This document shows positions 1 to 7,824 of a DNA stretch of 64,000 bases, one piece after another; positions within the stretch are counted from its first letter, which is position 1; each line of letters begins with the position of its first letter. This DNA is from Kitasatospora sp. MAP5-34 (GTDB lineage: Bacteria > Actinomycetota > Actinomycetes > Streptomycetales > Streptomycetaceae). Below the pieces are notes generated by a model that was given only the letters and a program-made list of their open reading frames with translations, was not told the DNA's origin and did not search any database. Location: NCBI RefSeq assembly GCF_029894335.1, contig NZ_JARXZC010000035.1:1-64000 (forward strand), read 5' to 3'. The translations under genes were made by a program, and so were the position numbers.

Positions 1-57
1 CTCCGCCGCAACGCCCGCGACGCCACCCGGCCCCTCGCTCTCCTCGGCCTCGCGTGA
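1..57 (+). CDS. C-terminal end of an unknown plus-strand gene (partial)
   Basis: Reading frame 1 from the first base gives 18 residues ending LLGLA and then a TGA stop at 55-57. Seventeen of the 18 codons end in G or C, which matches real genes of this genome, so this is probably the tail of a gene whose body lies outside the window. It would be convergent with the ROK regulator. The fragment is too short to name a product, and chance GC3 bias cannot be excluded. Confidence 0.45.
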   Translation, partial: LRRNARDATRPLALLGLA

Positions 58-120
58 TCACAAAACGGACGTCACGCGACTACGCCGAAGCCCTGCCGCT
101 GTGCCCGGGTGCGGCTCGCG

Positions 121-1434
121 TCAGGGTCGGCCCGTTGCGGCCGACCGGCGGTGGAACACCTCGGGGCGGGCGGTGCGCAGCGCGGTGGAGAGGGCCCCGA
201 TCAGCACGGCGTCCTCGCCGAGCAGGCTCGGGGCGAGGCGGGGGCGGAGCGGGGTGAGGTCGTGCAGGGCCCGCTCGACCCGGCCGAGGAGGAGGTCCGC
301 GCTGTGGCCGATGCCGCCGCCGAGCACCACCACGTCGGGGTCGAGCACGCAGGACACCACGGCCACCGCGTAGGCGAGTTGCTCGGCCTCGTGCTGTACG
401 GCGGCCAGCGCGATCGGGTCACCGGCGCGGGCCGAGTCGAAGACCTCCTTGGCCGTGGTCACGCAGCGCAGGCCGAGTTCCCGGGCGGTCCGCAGGACCG
501 ATTCGGCGGAGGCGGCCGACTCCAGGGTGGCGCGGGTGCCCGGTGCGGAGCCGGGCGGGGTGGGCAGCGGCAGGAAGCCGATCTCGCCCGCCGTGCCGTG
601 CGCGCCCTGGCGCAGTTTGCCGCCGGAGACCACGCCCATGCCGAGGCCGGTGCCGATCAGCAGGTAGACGAAGACGCTGCTGCCGACCCCCGATCCGCGC
701 GCGTACTCGCCCAGCGCCGCGAGGTTGGCGTCGTTGTGCACGCTGATCGCGCTGTCGAGCCCGGCCCGGATACGGTCGAACAGTCCGGGCCGACCCCAGC
801 CGGGCAGGTTGGGCGCGTACCGGACGCGTTGCTGCGACTCGTCCCAGACGCCCGGTGTGCCGATCGCGGCGTGCACCACCTGCTCGGGTGTCAGCCCGGC
901 CTCGGCGATCGCGGCGTGGGCGGTGGCGATCACCGCGTCGGCGACGGCGTCGGCCGTCCGGCCCCGGTTCGGGACGTCCCTGCGGGCGGTGATCCCCCCG
1001 ACCAGGTCGGCGACGGCGATGCGCAGCCAGTCGCGGCCGATGTCGATGCCGAGGACGTGGCCGGCGGTCGGGTCGGGCTCGTACAGCACGGCGATCCGGC
1101 CGCGCTCGGGGGCGAGCAGACCGGCTTCGCGGGCGAGGCCGGCCTGCTCGAGCGAGGCGAGCGCGGCGGAGACGGTCGGCTTGGAGAGCCCGCTGTCCCG
1201 GGCGAGTTGGGCGCGGGAGGCCGGGCCGGTGGTGCGCAGTCGTTCGAGCAGCAGCCACTCGTTGTTGCTGCGCAGCCGCTGCCGGTTCCACGGCTGGTCG
1301 AGGGTGGGGTCCACGGCCGAGCCCAGGGGAGGGTCCACAGGCGTCTCCAGAGGGGTGTCGCCGGGGGTGCTCCGGGCCGGATCCGGCTTCCGCGCTGAGC
1401 CCTCGCCTGGTCCGGTGGCCGGGTGGGAGCTCAT
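121..1434 (-). CDS. ROK-family transcriptional repressor
   Basis: The 437-residue protein has a winged-helix DNA-binding region at about residues 60-115 (helix-turn-helix LARDSGLSKPTVSAAL). A ROK sugar-kinase-like domain follows from about 125 to the C-terminus. The nucleotide-binding signature GIDIGRDWLRIAVADL and the later TGLGMGVVSGGKLRQGAHG segment with its EIGFLPL follow-on are typical of ROK proteins such as XylR and NagC-type repressors. The first 50 residues are a Pro/Ser/Thr-rich extension, so an internal start is possible. The gene is divergent from the flavoprotein at 1671. A strong palindrome at 1563-1585 lies between them and is a likely operator. The ligand is probably a sugar or sugar phosphate, but nothing in the window says which. 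Confidence 0.9.
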   Translation of the reverse strand: MSSHPATGPGEGSARKPDPARSTPGDTPLETPVDPPLGSAVDPTLDQPWNRQRLRSNNEWLLLERLRTTGPASRAQLARDSGLSKPTVSAALASLEQAGLAREAGLLAPERGRIAVLYEPDPTAGHVLGIDIGRDWLRIAVADLVGGITARRDVPNRGRTADAVADAVIATAHAAIAEAGLTPEQVVHAAIGTPGVWDESQQRVRYAPNLPGWGRPGLFDRIRAGLDSAISVHNDANLAALGEYARGSGVGSSVFVYLLIGTGLGMGVVSGGKLRQGAHGTAGEIGFLPLPTPPGSAPGTRATLESAASAESVLRTARELGLRCVTTAKEVFDSARAGDPIALAAVQHEAEQLAYAVAVVSCVLDPDVVVLGGGIGHSADLLLGRVERALHDLTPLRPRLAPSLLGEDAVLIGALSTALRTARPEVFHRRSAATGRP

Positions 1435-1562
1435 GGTCGCCTCCGCGCCTTCGCGCTGTCGTCGGGGTGTACGGACGGTGTCCTGCTGTCCGTGCCACTG
1501 ATCATTTCTGTGTTTCGGCCACTCTATGCACCGTCGCGCAGTGCGGACTCGGTGTGTGCACG

Positions 1563-1585
1563 ATTAGTAAAGTTCCGTTACTAAT
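1563..1585. promoter_or_regulatory. Putative ROK-repressor operator palindrome
   Basis: ATTAGTAA, a 7-nt spacer AGTTCCG, then TTACTAAT make a perfect 8-bp inverted repeat. This AT-rich island lies in the roughly 237-bp region between the divergent ROK gene and the flavoprotein gene. ROK repressors are known to bind AT-rich palindromes of similar size (TTAG...CTAA type), so the site probably controls one or both flanking genes. This is inferred from sequence and position only. Confidence 0.6.
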
Positions 1586-1670
1586 AAAAGATCATGTCGA
1601 GCCCCGGGCGGACCGCGATGATGGGAGCCCTGCGGGCCCGCCGGGTCCGCGCGGCGGAAGGCGGACGGGT

Positions 1671-3044
1671 ATGACAGAGCATCTGGTAGTCATCGGCGGG
1701 GACGCCGCCGGGATGTCGGCGGCCTCCCAGGCGCGGAGACGGCGTGGCGTCGACGACCTCCGGATCACCGCCTTCGAGCGCGGATCGTTCACCTCGTACT
1801 CGGCCTGCGGCATCCCGTACTGGGTCGGCGGGGAGGTCGCCGAGCAGGACGCGTTGATCGCCCGCACCCCCGAGCAGCACCGCGCGAACGGGATCGACCT
1901 GCGGCTGCGTACCGAGGTCACCGAGATCGACCACGCCGGACGGCGGGTGCTCACAAGGCAGTTGGAGACCGGCACCGAACAGTGGACCGACTACGACCAG
2001 TTGGTCGTCGCGACGGGTGCCGAGCCGGTACGGCCCGCGCTGCCGGGCTTCGACGCGCCCGGGGTGCACGGCGTGCAGACCCTGGACGAGGGCGCCGCGC
2101 TGATCGACACCCTGCACGAGGACGTCCGGACCGCCGTCGTGGTCGGCGGCGGCTACATCGGCATCGAGGTGGCCGAGGCGATGCTGCTGCGCGGCCTGCG
2201 GGTCACCCTGGTGCACCGATCGGCGGAGCCGATGCCCGCCCTCGACCCCGACCTGGGCCGTCTCGTCCGGCTCGGCATGGACAAGCTCGGCATCGAGGTG
2301 GTGCCCGGCGCCGAGGCGGTCGAGGTGCTGCTCGGCCCGGACGGACGGCCAAGGGCCGTCCGCAGCACGGTCGGTGAGCACCCGGCGGACGTGGTCGTGC
2401 TCGGCCTCGGCGTCCGCCCCCGGACCGGGCTGGCCCGCGCCGCCGGGCTGACGTTGGGAGCGCACGGCGGGCTGCTCACCGACGAGACCATGCGGGTGGT
2501 CGGCACGGACGACGTCTGGGCGGGCGGCGACTGCGTCGAGGTGCTCAACCTGGTGTCGGGGGCGTACCAGCACGTCGCGCTGGGCACCCACGCCAACAAG
2601 CACGGCCTGGTGATCGGCACCAACCTCGGCGGCGGGCGGGCGTCCTTCCCCGGCGTGGTCGGTACGGCGATCACCAAGGTCTGCGACCTGGAGATCGCCC
2701 GTACCGGCCTGAACGAGCGGGAGGCGGCGGCCGCCGGCCTGCGCTGGACCGCCGCCGTGATCGAGTCCACCGCGCAGGCGGGCTACTACCCGGGCGCCAC
2801 CATGATGACCGTCAAGATGCTCGCCGAGCAGGGCACCGGCCGGCTGCTCGGAGTGCAGATCGTCGGCGGCGCGGGCTCGGCGAAGCGGATCGACGTCGCG
2901 GCCGTCGCGCTGTCCTGCGGGCTGACGGTGGGGCAGCTGATCTCGCTCGACCTCGCCTACGCCCCGCCGTTCTCCCCGGTCTGGGACCCGCTCCTGGTGG
3001 CCGCCCGCAAGGTGGCCCGCCTGGTCGGCCAGGGGCCGTCGTAG
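1671..3044 (+). CDS. FAD-dependent pyridine nucleotide-disulfide oxidoreductase, CoA-disulfide reductase/NADH oxidase-like
   Basis: The 457-residue protein opens with an FAD-binding Rossmann motif (VVIGGDAAGMSAASQA). It contains SACGIPYWVGG with Cys46 at the place of the redox cysteine of CoA-disulfide reductases and NADH oxidases (consensus SxxxCGxPY). A second Rossmann motif (VVGGGYIGIEVAEAM, about residue 160) binds NAD(P)H, and VWAGGDCVEV is the second FAD contact. The C-terminal dimerisation domain contains the GATMMTVKMLAEQGTGRLLG stretch. I chose the ATG at 1671 because the FAD motif then starts at residue 6. The frame is open upstream to 1467, but that part reads through the promoter region. 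The protein probably reduces low-molecular-weight disulfides or persulfides, or O2. The substrate is not decided by the sequence. Confidence 0.88.
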   Translation: MTEHLVVIGGDAAGMSAASQARRRRGVDDLRITAFERGSFTSYSACGIPYWVGGEVAEQDALIARTPEQHRANGIDLRLRTEVTEIDHAGRRVLTRQLETGTEQWTDYDQLVVATGAEPVRPALPGFDAPGVHGVQTLDEGAALIDTLHEDVRTAVVVGGGYIGIEVAEAMLLRGLRVTLVHRSAEPMPALDPDLGRLVRLGMDKLGIEVVPGAEAVEVLLGPDGRPRAVRSTVGEHPADVVVLGLGVRPRTGLARAAGLTLGAHGGLLTDETMRVVGTDDVWAGGDCVEVLNLVSGAYQHVALGTHANKHGLVIGTNLGGGRASFPGVVGTAITKVCDLEIARTGLNEREAAAAGLRWTAAVIESTAQAGYYPGATMMTVKMLAEQGTGRLLGVQIVGGAGSAKRIDVAAVALSCGLTVGQLISLDLAYAPPFSPVWDPLLVAARKVARLVGQGPS

Positions 3045-3167
3045 CAGTTCCACCGAGGGGCGCCCCGGCGCCGGTGCGGCCATCCGGGTGGAGCGGGTGG
3101 GCGCGGCGGGTGCGGCTGGGGCCGTCGCCGGGCTCGTGCGGTCGAAGATCGGCGGAGGGAGAGGCCG

Positions 3168-3971
3168 GTGCCGGTCCGGACGGTTGACGGACCGTCGGTC
3201 TCTGCCGACCTGTCCCGCCTCCTGCGCCCGAACGGACCGCCCGTGGACGAGTACAGCCCTGCCAGTTCCGACGAGAGCCCCGTCGAGCCCCGGGTGACGG
3301 TCACCCCCGACGGCCCCTACCGGGTCGGCGGACCGGTCGCCGTCACCCGGAAGGCGGTGGTCACCTCGGCCGACGGCGAGTCGCTGGCCTGGTCCTCGCC
3401 GCACCCGCTGCCCGGCCCCCAGGGCGGCGGCACGGTGGACCTGTGCCGCTGCGGGCAGTCGGCCAACAAGCCGTTCTGCGACGGGAGTCACCAGCGGCTC
3501 GGCTTCGACGGCAGCGAGAGCGCCGAACCCGAGGGCCCGTACGACGAGAACGCGCGCAGCCTGGGCGGCAGCGGCTTCGAGGTTCGGGACTACCAGAAGC
3601 TCTGCATCGGCGCCGCGTTCTGCGAGAACCGCGCCACCAGCGTCTGGGACCTCGTCCCCGCGACCGAGAACCCGGTGGTGCGCGGCCTGGTGATGTCGAT
3701 GGTCGACCACTGCCCGTCCGGGCGGCTCACCTACCGGCTGGGACCGGACCAGCCGGACAACGAACCGGACCTCCCGGTGGAGATCGCGGCCGTCACCGAC
3801 GGACCGCTCTGGCTGACCGGATCCGTCCCGGTCACCCTCGCCGACGGCAGCGAACTGCCTACCCGCAACCGGGTGGTGCTCTGCCGCTGCGGTCACTCGC
3901 GCAACAAGCCGCTCTGCGACGGCTCTCACATCCGGGTGGACTTCCGGGACGGCCCGGCGGCCTCCGCCTGA
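3168..3971 (+). CDS. Double CDGSH iron-sulfur protein with central ferredoxin-like domain
   Basis: The protein has 267 residues from a GTG start with GGAGG about 10 nt upstream; an alternative GTG lies at 3243. Two mitoNEET-type motifs are visible, CRCGQSANKPFCDGSH in the N-terminal half and CRCGHSRNKPLCDGSH near the C-terminus. Each has three Cys and one His to hold a [2Fe-2S] cluster. Between them a segment with LCIGAAFC and a later DHCPSG resembles the divergent mono-cluster ferredoxin domain often fused to CDGSH domains. The architecture suggests a soluble redox or Fe-S trafficking protein. It lies upstream of the hydrogenase operon but is separated from it by 304 bp, so a link to hydrogenase is only suggestive. 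Confidence 0.87.
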   Translation: MPVRTVDGPSVSADLSRLLRPNGPPVDEYSPASSDESPVEPRVTVTPDGPYRVGGPVAVTRKAVVTSADGESLAWSSPHPLPGPQGGGTVDLCRCGQSANKPFCDGSHQRLGFDGSESAEPEGPYDENARSLGGSGFEVRDYQKLCIGAAFCENRATSVWDLVPATENPVVRGLVMSMVDHCPSGRLTYRLGPDQPDNEPDLPVEIAAVTDGPLWLTGSVPVTLADGSELPTRNRVVLCRCGHSRNKPLCDGSHIRVDFRDGPAASA

Positions 3972-4275
3972 CCCGCCCACCCTGCGGGCCCTTTGGCGGC
4001 ACTGCCGGGCGCGCGGGCGCGGATCGCCCGGAAGGAGGCGGACCGCGAGCGTGTGGAGGCCGTTGGCTCGAGCGGGAGCCGGGCTGGACGTTCCTCGGTC
4101 CCGACGCTCCCTACCACGCCCGGCGCCGCGCGGCCGTCCGCAGGGGCGGCCGGGCGCCCCGCCGCACGGCTGTCACCGGATTGGCCCCGCCTGATGTCGC
4201 ACCGGATCCGGCGGCCCCGGAAGCTGGTGGCTGACGTGCGGGTTCTCGTCACAGACCTCCCCGAGGAGGAATCCC
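3972..4275. other. Intergenic region upstream of the hydrogenase operon
   Basis: These 304 bases hold no supported gene. The only clear signal is the ribosome binding site GAGGAGGAAT at about 4262-4271, just before the hydrogenase small-subunit ATG. The promoter of the hydrogenase operon is expected here, but I cannot point to convincing -35/-10 hexamers. Confidence 0.6.
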
Positions 4276-5364
4276 ATGAACACGACATCGCCGGTCACCA
4301 CCGGTACCTCGGGCGCCACCGCACCGGCCGCCGAGGAAGAAGCCCCGATCCACATCCTCTGGATCAACGCCGGCCTCAGTTGCGACGGCGACTCGGTCTC
4401 ACTGACCGCCGCGACGCAGCCCAGCATCGAGGAGATCGCGCTCAGCGTGCTCCCCGGTCTGCCGAAGATCGCCGTGCACTGGCCGCTGATCGACTTCGAG
4501 TGCGGTCCGGTGCAGGGTGCGGACAACTTCATCGAGTGGTTCTTCAAGGGCGAGCGCGGTGAGATCGACCCGTTCGTCCTGGTCATCGAGGGGTCGATCC
4601 CCAACGAGGCCATCAAGGCCGAGGGTTACTGGTGCGGCTTCGGCGACGACCCCGAGACCGGCCAGCCAATCACCACCAGTGAGTGGATCGACCGGCTCGC
4701 CCCCAAGGCGCTCGCGGTGGTCGCGATCGGTACCTGTGCCACCTACGGCGGCATCCACGCGATGGCGGGCAACCCGACCGGCGCGATGGGCGTGCCCGAC
4801 TACCTGGGCTGGGACTGGAAGTCCAAGGCCGGTATCCCGATCGTCTGCGTGCCGGGCTGCCCGATCCAGCCGGACAACTTCTCCGAGACGTTGGTCTACC
4901 TGCTGTACCAGGCGACCGGCGCCGCGCCGATGATCCCGCTGGACGAACACCTGCGCCCGGCCTGGCTGTTCGGCGCCACCGTGCACGAGGGCTGCGACCG
5001 GGCCGGCTACTACGAGCAGGGCCAGTTCGCCACCACCTACGACTCACCCAAGTGCCTGGTCAAGCTCGGCTGTTGGGGCCCGGTCGTCAAGTGCAACGTG
5101 CCCAAGCGCGGTTGGATCAACGGCATCGGCGGCTGTCCGAACGTCGGCGGCATCTGCATCGCCTGCACCATGCCCGGCTTCCCGGACAAGTTCATGCCGT
5201 TCATGGACGAGCCCCCCGGCGGCAAGGTCTCCAGTACCGCCAGCGCCGCCTACGGGACGGTGATCCGCAAGCTGCGGTCGATCACCGCCGCCACCGTGGA
5301 CAAGGAGCCCAAGTGGCGCCACCGGGGCGACAAACTCACCACCGGCTACCGGCCGCCGTGGTGA
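4276..5364 (+). CDS. hhyS: [NiFe]-hydrogenase small subunit, actinobacterial high-affinity type (group 5 / 1h)
   Basis: This 362-residue subunit carries the Fe-S relay from the NiFe site of an H2-uptake hydrogenase. At residues 36-39 it has C-D-G-D (context LSCDGDSVSL), where ordinary small subunits have a CxxC pair. The second proximal-cluster cysteine is therefore an aspartate, the hallmark reported for actinobacterial-type O2-insensitive enzymes. Further ligand regions are IGTCATYGG, VPGCPIQPDN, HEGCDRAGYY and the Cys-rich stretch with GGCPNVGGICIACTMPGFPDKF. No twin-arginine signal is present, so the enzyme should stay on the cytoplasmic side. It is the first gene of an operon running to 17600. 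The start has a strong GAGGAGG ribosome binding site. Confidence 0.95.
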   Translation: MNTTSPVTTGTSGATAPAAEEEAPIHILWINAGLSCDGDSVSLTAATQPSIEEIALSVLPGLPKIAVHWPLIDFECGPVQGADNFIEWFFKGERGEIDPFVLVIEGSIPNEAIKAEGYWCGFGDDPETGQPITTSEWIDRLAPKALAVVAIGTCATYGGIHAMAGNPTGAMGVPDYLGWDWKSKAGIPIVCVPGCPIQPDNFSETLVYLLYQATGAAPMIPLDEHLRPAWLFGATVHEGCDRAGYYEQGQFATTYDSPKCLVKLGCWGPVVKCNVPKRGWINGIGGCPNVGGICIACTMPGFPDKFMPFMDEPPGGKVSSTASAAYGTVIRKLRSITAATVDKEPKWRHRGDKLTTGYRPPW

Positions 5365-5387
5365 CCGGGCCCGTCCCGCACCAGGAC

Positions 5388-5464
5388 CGCAGTAGCAGCG
5401 CCGTAGGACGGCAGTAGGACAGCTGACGGACTGAAGTAGACCCGCAACAGGCCCGCAGTAGGAC
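5388..5464 (+). repeat. Iterated GCAGTAGGAC-like repeats between hydrogenase subunit genes
   Basis: The 136-bp spacer between the two hydrogenase structural genes contains GCAGTAGGAC at 5411-5420 and again at 5455-5464. Related copies are GCAGTAGCA near 5389, CGTAGGAC at 5402-5409 and GAAGTAGAC at 5433-5441. Most other junctions in this operon overlap, so this repeat-filled spacer stands out. It could be a regulatory site or an mRNA element, or merely microsatellite-like drift. Confidence 0.55.
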
Positions 5465-5500
5465 CGACTCTCCCGCACGAAGAAGGGCACGGCAGACACG

Positions 5501-7288
5501 ATGGCAACACCGACGACGAAGGCGGCCGGCGACGGCAGTGGCCTGACGGAGATGTCCTGGGATCCGATCACCCGGATCGTGGGCAGCCTGGGCATTCACA
5601 CGAAGATCGACTTCAAGCAGAAGAAGGTGGCGGAGTGCTACAGCACCTCGTCGGTCTTCCGTGGCTACAGCGTCTTCATGCGCGGCAAGGATCCCCGGGA
5701 CGCGCACTTCATCACCAGCCGGATCTGCGGCATCTGCGGTGACAACCACGCCACTTGCTCGGTGTACGCGCAGAACATGGCCTACGGGGTGAAGCCGCCG
5801 CACCTCGGCGAGTGGATCATCAACCTGGGTGAGTCCGCCGAGTACATGTTCGACCACAACATCTTCCAGGAGAACCTGGTCGGGGTCGACTACTGCGAGC
5901 GGATGGTCCGCGAGACCAACCCGGGCGTCCTGGAGCTCGCCGAGCGTACCCCCGCCCCGCACGCCGGTGAACACGGCTACAAGACGATCGCCGACATCAT
6001 GCGGTCGCTCAACCCGATCGAGGGCGAGTTCTACCGCGAGGCCCTCCAAGTCAGCCGCTACACAAGGGAGATGTTCTGTCTGATGGAGGGGCGCCACGTG
6101 CACCCCTCCACCCTCTACCCGGGCGGCGTCGGCACTGTCGCCTCCGTCCAGCTCTTCACGGACTACCTCAGCCGGCTGATGCGGTACGTGGAGTTCATGA
6201 AGCGCGTCGTCCCGCTGCACGACGACCTGTTCGACTTCTTCTACGAGGCGCTCCCCGGCTACGAGGAGGTCGGCCGCCGCCGGGTGCTGCTCGGCTGCTG
6301 GGGGGCGCTCAACGACCCCGAGTACTGCGACTTCACCTACCGCAACATGACCGACTGGGGACGGCGGATGTTCGTCACCCCCGGGATCGTCGTGGACGGC
6401 AAGCTGGTCACCAACGACCTCACGAAGATCAACCTCGGCATCCGGATCCTGCTCGGCAGTTCGTACTACCAGGACTGGGAGGGCAAGGAGCAGTTCGTCA
6501 CCCACGACCCGCTCGGCAACCCCGTCGACCCGCGCCACCCGTGGAACCAGCACACCATCCCCGCGCCGCAGAAGCGGAACTTCGACGACAAGTACAGCTG
6601 GGTGATGTCCCCGCGCTGGTTCGACGGCAAGGACTACCTGGCGCTGGACACCGGCGGCGGCCCGATCGCCCGCCTCTGGTCCACCGCCCTCTCCGGCCTG
6701 GTCGACATCGGCTACGTCAAGGCCACCGGCCACAGCGTGGTGATCAACCTGCCGAGGACCATGACCAAGCCGGAGACCACCTTCGAGTGGAAGATCCCGC
6801 AGTGGAGCAACGCGCTGGAGCGCAATCGCGCCCGCACGTACTTCCAGGCCTACGCGGCCGCCGTGGCACTGCACTTCGCCGAGAAGGGCCTCGCCGAGGT
6901 CCGGGCCGGGCGCACCCAGACCTGGGAGAAGTTCGAGGTCCCGGACGAGGGCCTGGGCGTCGGCTTCACCGAGGCCGTGCGCGGGGTCCTCTCGCACCAC
7001 ATGGTGATCCGGGACGGCAAGATCGCCAACTACCACCCGTACCCGCCGACCCCGTGGAACGCCAGCACCCGTGACACGTACGGGACTCCGGGCCCGTACG
7101 AGGACGCCGTGCAGAACACCCCGATCTTCGAGGAGAACACCCCGGAGAACTTCAAGGGCATCGACATCATGCGCGCCGTGCGCAGCTTCGACCCCTGCCT
7201 GCCCTGCGGCGTGCACATGTACACCGGCAACGGCCGGACCGTGAAGCAGCTGCACGTGCCCACCGGCCTGAGCGGAATGGGCGGATGA
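5501..7288 (+). CDS. hhyL: [NiFe]-hydrogenase large subunit, actinobacterial high-affinity type (group 5 / 1h)
   Basis: This 595-residue subunit holds the NiFe active site that splits H2. The L1 motif RICGICGDNHATCS places Cys76 and Cys79. The L2 motif DPCLPCGVH places Cys566 and Cys569 with His572, giving the four NiFe ligands. Twenty-three residues follow His572 (starting MYTGNG). This is the C-terminal peptide expected to be clipped by the maturation protease encoded at 10695 once nickel is inserted. The gene ends with an ATGA-type overlap into the NifU-like gene. Sequence and operon layout match the high-affinity enzymes that let Streptomyces and mycobacteria consume atmospheric H2 during starvation or sporulation. 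Confidence 0.96.
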   Translation: MATPTTKAAGDGSGLTEMSWDPITRIVGSLGIHTKIDFKQKKVAECYSTSSVFRGYSVFMRGKDPRDAHFITSRICGICGDNHATCSVYAQNMAYGVKPPHLGEWIINLGESAEYMFDHNIFQENLVGVDYCERMVRETNPGVLELAERTPAPHAGEHGYKTIADIMRSLNPIEGEFYREALQVSRYTREMFCLMEGRHVHPSTLYPGGVGTVASVQLFTDYLSRLMRYVEFMKRVVPLHDDLFDFFYEALPGYEEVGRRRVLLGCWGALNDPEYCDFTYRNMTDWGRRMFVTPGIVVDGKLVTNDLTKINLGIRILLGSSYYQDWEGKEQFVTHDPLGNPVDPRHPWNQHTIPAPQKRNFDDKYSWVMSPRWFDGKDYLALDTGGGPIARLWSTALSGLVDIGYVKATGHSVVINLPRTMTKPETTFEWKIPQWSNALERNRARTYFQAYAAAVALHFAEKGLAEVRAGRTQTWEKFEVPDEGLGVGFTEAVRGVLSHHMVIRDGKIANYHPYPPTPWNASTRDTYGTPGPYEDAVQNTPIFEENTPENFKGIDIMRAVRSFDPCLPCGVHMYTGNGRTVKQLHVPTGLSGMGG

Positions 7289-7824
7289 GCGCGACAGGGG
7301 TGCCGGCACCCAATGCCGAACAGGCCGGGCGGCGGGTCGAGGAGGTACTGGACCGCCTCGCCGCCTCCGGCAACCGCGAGGCGTGCGACGCGGCCGAGGA
7401 GCTGGTCCGTGTCCTGATGGACTTCTACGGCGCGGGGCTGGCCCGGATCCTGGCCCTGCTCGGGAAGGCCCAACCCGCCGCGCTGGAACGGCTGCTGCGC
7501 GACGAGCTGGTCTCCGGGATGCTGGTCCTGCACGACCTGCACCCCGAGCCGACGGAGGTCCGGATCAACCGTGCGCTGGAGAGTCTGCCCGGCCGCCCGG
7601 TCGAGTTGATCGCCTTCGACCCGGACACCGGCGCGTTGCGGGTGCGCTCCGCCGACTCGGGCGGCTGCGGCTGCCCGAGCACCAACTCGGCGGCGCGGCA
7701 GGCTGTTGAGGACGCGCTGGCCTGCTTCGCCACCGAAGTCAGCTCGGTGCAGCTGGAGTCCGCCGCCAAGGAGCCGACGCTGCTGCAGATCTCACCCCGC
7801 CCGGCCTCGGTGGTCGCGTCATGA
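7285..7824 (+). CDS. NifU-like domain protein of the hydrogenase operon
   Basis: The product has 179 residues. The N-terminal half is helical (repeated Leu/Ala/Arg-rich helices at about 15-85). The C-terminal half resembles the NifU C-terminal scaffold, with a GGCGCPST motif (CxC rather than the usual CxxC) at about residues 130-137, followed by the helix AARQAVEDALACFATEV. NifU-type domains assemble or deliver Fe-S clusters. Placed directly behind the large subunit with a 4-nt overlap, it probably supplies clusters to the hydrogenase small subunit or acts as an electron carrier. NifU-like genes are a known component of group 5 hydrogenase loci. The changed cysteine spacing makes the exact cluster chemistry uncertain. 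Confidence 0.8.
   Translation: MSATGVPAPNAEQAGRRVEEVLDRLAASGNREACDAAEELVRVLMDFYGAGLARILALLGKAQPAALERLLRDELVSGMLVLHDLHPEPTEVRINRALESLPGRPVELIAFDPDTGALRVRSADSGGCGCPSTNSAARQAVEDALACFATEVSSVQLESAAKEPTLLQISPRPASVVAS

Noticed and set aside
109..1398. Long plus-strand open frame opposite the ROK gene
   Set aside because: Its Gly/Ala/Arg-rich translation has no family resemblance and it is antisense to a clear ROK protein. GC-rich antisense frames stay open by chance.
1581..3980. 799-codon minus-strand frame
   Set aside because: It is antisense to both the flavoprotein and the CDGSH gene and shows no protein-like motifs.
5336..7309. 657-codon minus-strand frame opposite the hydrogenase large subunit
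   Set aside because: It is a shadow of the large subunit. Val/Gly/Arg-rich sequence with no domains.
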